A stretch of DNA of 64,000 nt from Climacium dendroides (lineage: Eukaryota > Streptophyta > Bryopsida > Hypnales > Climaciaceae). The notes beneath the pieces were generated by a model. The model had not been told where the DNA came from and made no database searches. It saw only the letters and a list, made by a program, of their open reading frames with translations. Made by a program: the position numbers and the translations under genes. The DNA is taken from NCBI GenBank assembly GCA_950106755.1, contig OX467092.1, positions 11,656,001 to 11,720,000 of the forward strand. Reading direction: 5' to 3'. Below, piece by piece: positions 60,401 to 64,000 of this stretch (position 1 is the stretch's first letter; every line of letters starts with the position of its first letter).

Positions 60401-63400
60401 TTGGCCTTGATTGAATTTCATGACATCGGTACTACAAAGTACAGTCAATTTTTATTAAGAGTTTATGTTTAAAAAAACATGTGGGTCACTAATTTAATTT
60501 TTTCCACACATGCATTGACCAAATCCACAACCAAAAAAAAATTAGAACTTGTGGACAAATTTGTTGGGCCCATTTAAATTGGCCTTGATTGAATTTCATG
60601 ACATTGGTACTACAAAGTACAGTCAATTTTAAGTGTTTAGTTTTTAAAAAACATGTGGGTCACTAATTTAATTTTTTCCACACATGCATTGACCAAATCC
60701 ACAACCAAAAAAAAATTAGAACTTGTGGACAAATTTGTTGAGCCCATTTAAATTGGCCTTGATTGAATTTCATGACATTGGTACTACAAAGTACAGTCAA
60801 TTTTAAGTGTTTAGTTTTAAAAAAACAAGTGGGTCACTAATTTAATTTTTTCCACACATGCATTGACCAAACCCACAGAAAAAAAAAATTAGAACTTGTG
60901 GACAAATTTGTTGGGCCCATTTAAATTGGCCTTGATTGAATTTCATGACATCGGTACTACAAAGTACAGTCAATTTTTATTAAGAGTATATGTTTAAAAA
61001 AACATGTGGGTCACTAATTTAATTTTTTTCCACACATGCATTGACCAAATCCACAACCAAAAAAAAATTAGAACTTGTGGACAAATTTGTTGGGCCCATT
61101 TAAATTGGCCTTGATTGAATTTCATGACATTGGTACTACAAAGTACAGTCAATTTTAAGTGTTTAGTTTTTAAAAAACATGTGGGTCACTAATTTAATTT
61201 TTTCCACACATGCATTGACCAAATCCACAACCAAAAAAAAATTAGAACTTGTGGACAAATTTGTTGGGCCCATTTAAATTGGCCTTGATTGAATTTCATG
61301 ACATTGGTACTACAAAGTACAGTCAATTTTAAGAGTTTAGTTTTTAAAAAACAGGTGTGTCACTAATTTAATTTTTTCCACACATGCATTGACCAAACCC
61401 ACAGAAAAAAAAAATTAGAACTTGTGGACAAATTTGTTGGGCCCATTTAAATTGGCCTTGATTGAATTTCATGACATTGGTACTACAAAGTACAGTCAAT
61501 TTTTAAGTGTTTAGTTTTAAAAAAACATGTGGGTCACTAATTTAATTTTTTCCACACATGCATTGACCATACCTACAACAAAAAAAAAATTAGAACTTGT
61601 GGACAAATTTGTTGGGCCCATTTAAATTGGCCTTGATTGAATTTCATGACATTGGTACTACAAAGTATAGTCAATTTTAAGAGTTTACATTTAAAAAAAC
61701 ATGTGGGTCACTAATTTAATTTTTTCCACACATGCATTGACCAAATCCACAACCAAAAAAAAATTAGAACTTGTGGACAAATTTGTTGGGCCCATTTAAA
61801 TTGGCCTTGATTGAATTTCATGACATTGGTACTACAAAGTACAGTCAATTTTAAGAGTTTAGTTTTTAAAAAACAGGTGGGTCACTAATTTAATTTTTTC
61901 CACACATGCATTGACCAAATCCACAACCAAAAAAAATTAGAACTTGTGGACAAATTTGTTGGGCCCATTTAAATTGGCCTTGATTGAATTTCATGACATT
62001 GGTACTACAAAGTATAGTCAATTTTTATTAAGAGTTTACATTTAAAAAAACATGTGGGTCACTAATTTAATTTTTTGCACACATGCATTGACCAAATCCA
62101 CAACCAAAAAAAAATTAGAACTTGTGGACAAATTTGTTGGGCCCATTTAAATTGGCCTTGATTGAATTTCATGACATTGGTACTACAAAGTACAGTCAAT
62201 TTTAAGTGTTTAGTTTTAAAAAAACATGTGGGTCACTAATTTAATTTTTTCCACACATGCATTGACCAAACCCAAAACCGAAAAAAAATTAGAACATGTG
62301 GACAAATTTGTTGGGCCCATTTAAATTGGCCTTGATTGAATTTCATGACATCGGTACTACAAAGTACAGTCAATTTTTATTAAGAGTATATGTTTAAAAA
62401 AACATGTGGGTCACTAATTTAATTTTTTCCACACATGCATTGACCAAATCCACAACCAAAATAAAATTAGAACTTGTGGACAAATTTGTTGGGCCCATTT
62501 AAATTGGCCTTGATTGAATTTCATGACATTGGTACTACAAAGTACAGTCAATTTTAAGTGTTTAGTTTTTAAAAAACAGGTGGGTCACTAATTTAATTTT
62601 TTCCACACATGCATTGACCAAATCCACAACCAAAAAAAAATTAGAACTTGTGGACAAATTTGTTGAGCCCATTTAAATTGGCCTTGATTGAATTTCATGA
62701 CATTGGTACTACAAAGTATAGTCAATTTTAAGAGTTTACATTTAAAAAAACATGTGGGTCACTAATTTAATTTTTTCCACACATGCATTGACCAAACCCA
62801 CAGAAAAAAAAAATTAGAACTTGTGGACAAATTTGTTGGGCCCATTTAAATTGGCCTTGATTGAATTTCATGACATTGGTACTACAAAGTACAGTCAATT
62901 TTTAAGTGTTTAGTTTTAAAAAAACATGTGGGTCACTAATTTAATTTTTTCCACACATGCATTGACCATACCTACAACAAAAAAAAAATTAGAACTTGTG
63001 GACAAATTTGTTGGGCCCATTTAAATTGGCCTTGATTGAATTTCATGACATTGGTACTACAAAGTATAGTCAATTTTAAGAGTTTACATTTAAAAAAACA
63101 TGTGGGTCACTAATTTAATTTTTTCCACACATGCATTGACCAAATCCACAACCAAAAAAAAATTAGAACTTGTGGACAAATTTGTTGGGCCCATTTAAAT
63201 TGGCCTTGATTGAATTTCATGACATTGGTACTACAAAGTACAGTCAATTTTAAGTGTTTAGTTTTAAAAAAACATGTCGGTCACTAATTAAATTTTTTCC
63301 ACACATGCATTGACCAAACCCACAACCGAAAAAAAATTAGAACATGTGGACAAATTTGTTGGGCCCATTTAAATTGGCCTTGATTGAATTTCATGACATC

Positions 63401-64000
63401 GGTACTACAAAGTACAGTCAATTTTTATTAAGAGTATATGTTTAAAAAAACATGTGGGTCACTAATTTAATTTTTTCCACACATGCATTGACCAAATCCA
63501 CAACCAAAAAAAAATTAGAACTTGTGGACAAATTTGTTGGGCCCATTTAAATTGGCCTTGATTGAATTTCATGACATTGGTACTACAAAGTACAGTCAAT
63601 TTTAAGTGTTTAGTTTTAAAAAAACATGTGGGTCACTAATTTAATTTTTTCCACACATGCATTGACCAAATACACAACCAAAAAAAAATTAGAACTTGTG
63701 GACAAATTTGTTGAGCCCATTTAAATTGGCCTTGATTGAATTTCATGACATTGGTACTACAAAGTACAGTCAATTGTAAGTGTTTAGTTTTAAAAAAACA
63801 AGTGGGTCACTAATTTAATTTTTTCCACACATGCATTGACCAAACCCACAGAAAAAAAAAATTAGAACTTGTGGACAAATTTGTTGGGCCCATTTAAATT
63901 GGCCTTGATTGAATTTCATGACATCGGTACTACAAAGTACAGTCAATTTTTATTAAGAGTATATGTTTAAAAAAACATGTGGGTCACTAATTTAATTTTT
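51500..64000 (+). repeat. Right satellite domain with its own higher-order pattern
   Basis: Variants absent or rare to the left recur here: CAATTGTAAG at 55198, 56074, 57301, 58177, 59575, 60273 and 63771; CCGAAAAAAAATTAGAACAT at 54406, 56857, 58783, 62278 and 63326; also ATTAGTACTAC, CAATATTAAG and AAATACACAACC. Spacings of 876 bp (five monomers) occur twice. Other spacings are whole multiples of about 175 bp. Confidence 0.85.

Larger units (their letters stand above)
39961..64000 (+). repeat. Satellite array, about 175-bp monomers, runs off the window end
   Basis: Roughly 137 head-to-tail monomers. TAGAAC anchors at 40529, 40702, 40876, 41054, 41231 and 41405 give spacings of 173, 174, 178, 177 and 174 bp. 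Each monomer carries ACTTGTGGACAAATTTGTTG, then GGGCCC or a variant (GAACCC, GCGCCC, GAGCCC, GGCGCA), then GTACTACAAAGTACAGTC, a GTGGGTCACTAATTTAATTT block, CACATGCATTGACC and an A-run of 7-11. Two length classes exist: the longer has TTTTTATTAAGAG where the shorter has TTTTAAGAG. The monomer fits nucleosome-length plant satellites. Centromeric or other heterochromatic location is inferred, not shown. Confidence 0.97.

Noticed and set aside
39071..64000. CRISPR-like array.
   Set aside because: Repeats are contiguous monomers of about 175 bp without unique spacers, in a plant-type genome. It is a satellite.

Overview
The window looks like nuclear DNA of a land plant, AT-rich outside genes. The evidence is a plant-type CACTA transposon with the terminal repeat CACTATAAGAAAA, a Ty1/copia element with an initiator-Met primer site, two decayed hAT transposase genes, short TTTAGGG telomere-type runs, and a long nucleosome-sized satellite. 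The two gene families that still have open frames are a fungal/invertebrate-type AIG1-like GTPase and a DUF7869 protein. From memory this combination fits a seedless plant (moss, liverwort, lycophyte or fern) better than a flowering plant, but I cannot fix the species.

Layout. Positions 1-1.5 kb hold the 3' half of a GTPase paralog cut by the window edge. From 1.5 to 8.8 kb is AT-rich non-coding DNA with old diverged duplications. From 8.8 to 10.7 kb is a broken hAT-type transposase gene. From 10.7 to 16.3 kb are small tandem repeats, a TA-flanked MITE and non-coding DNA. From 16.33 to 18.46 kb is the full-length single-exon GTPase paralog (709 aa). From 20.20 to 21.94 kb is a complete non-autonomous CACTA element with a TTT target duplication. 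From 22.2 to 25.2 kb are a near-perfect hairpin MITE, an approximately 180-bp tandem repeat, a second inverted-repeat element, a second hAT relic and a 56-bp tandem repeat. From 27.6 to 32.7 kb is a decayed Ty1/copia element on the minus strand with a recognisable 5' LTR and primer site and no visible 3' LTR. From 33.4 to 36.2 kb is an intact DUF7869 gene of about 946 aa on the minus strand, with an array of GC-rich palindromes just upstream. From 39.07 kb to the end is a satellite of about 175-bp monomers. It begins with a short reverse-oriented block, then an unrelated spacer of about 450 bp, then about 24 kb in forward orientation showing higher-order duplications.

How the parts relate. 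The two GTPase genes are same-strand duplicates about 17.3 kb apart. Their shared sequence continues past the stop codon. They are identical over 186 bp in the coiled-coil region but strongly diverged over about 165 bp just before it. The DUF7869 gene and its palindromes probably form one functional unit: a transposase-like protein with its binding sites or promoter. The rest is mobile-element debris beside a heterochromatin-type satellite that may be centromeric or pericentromeric. All homology statements come from reading motifs by eye, because no search could be run.
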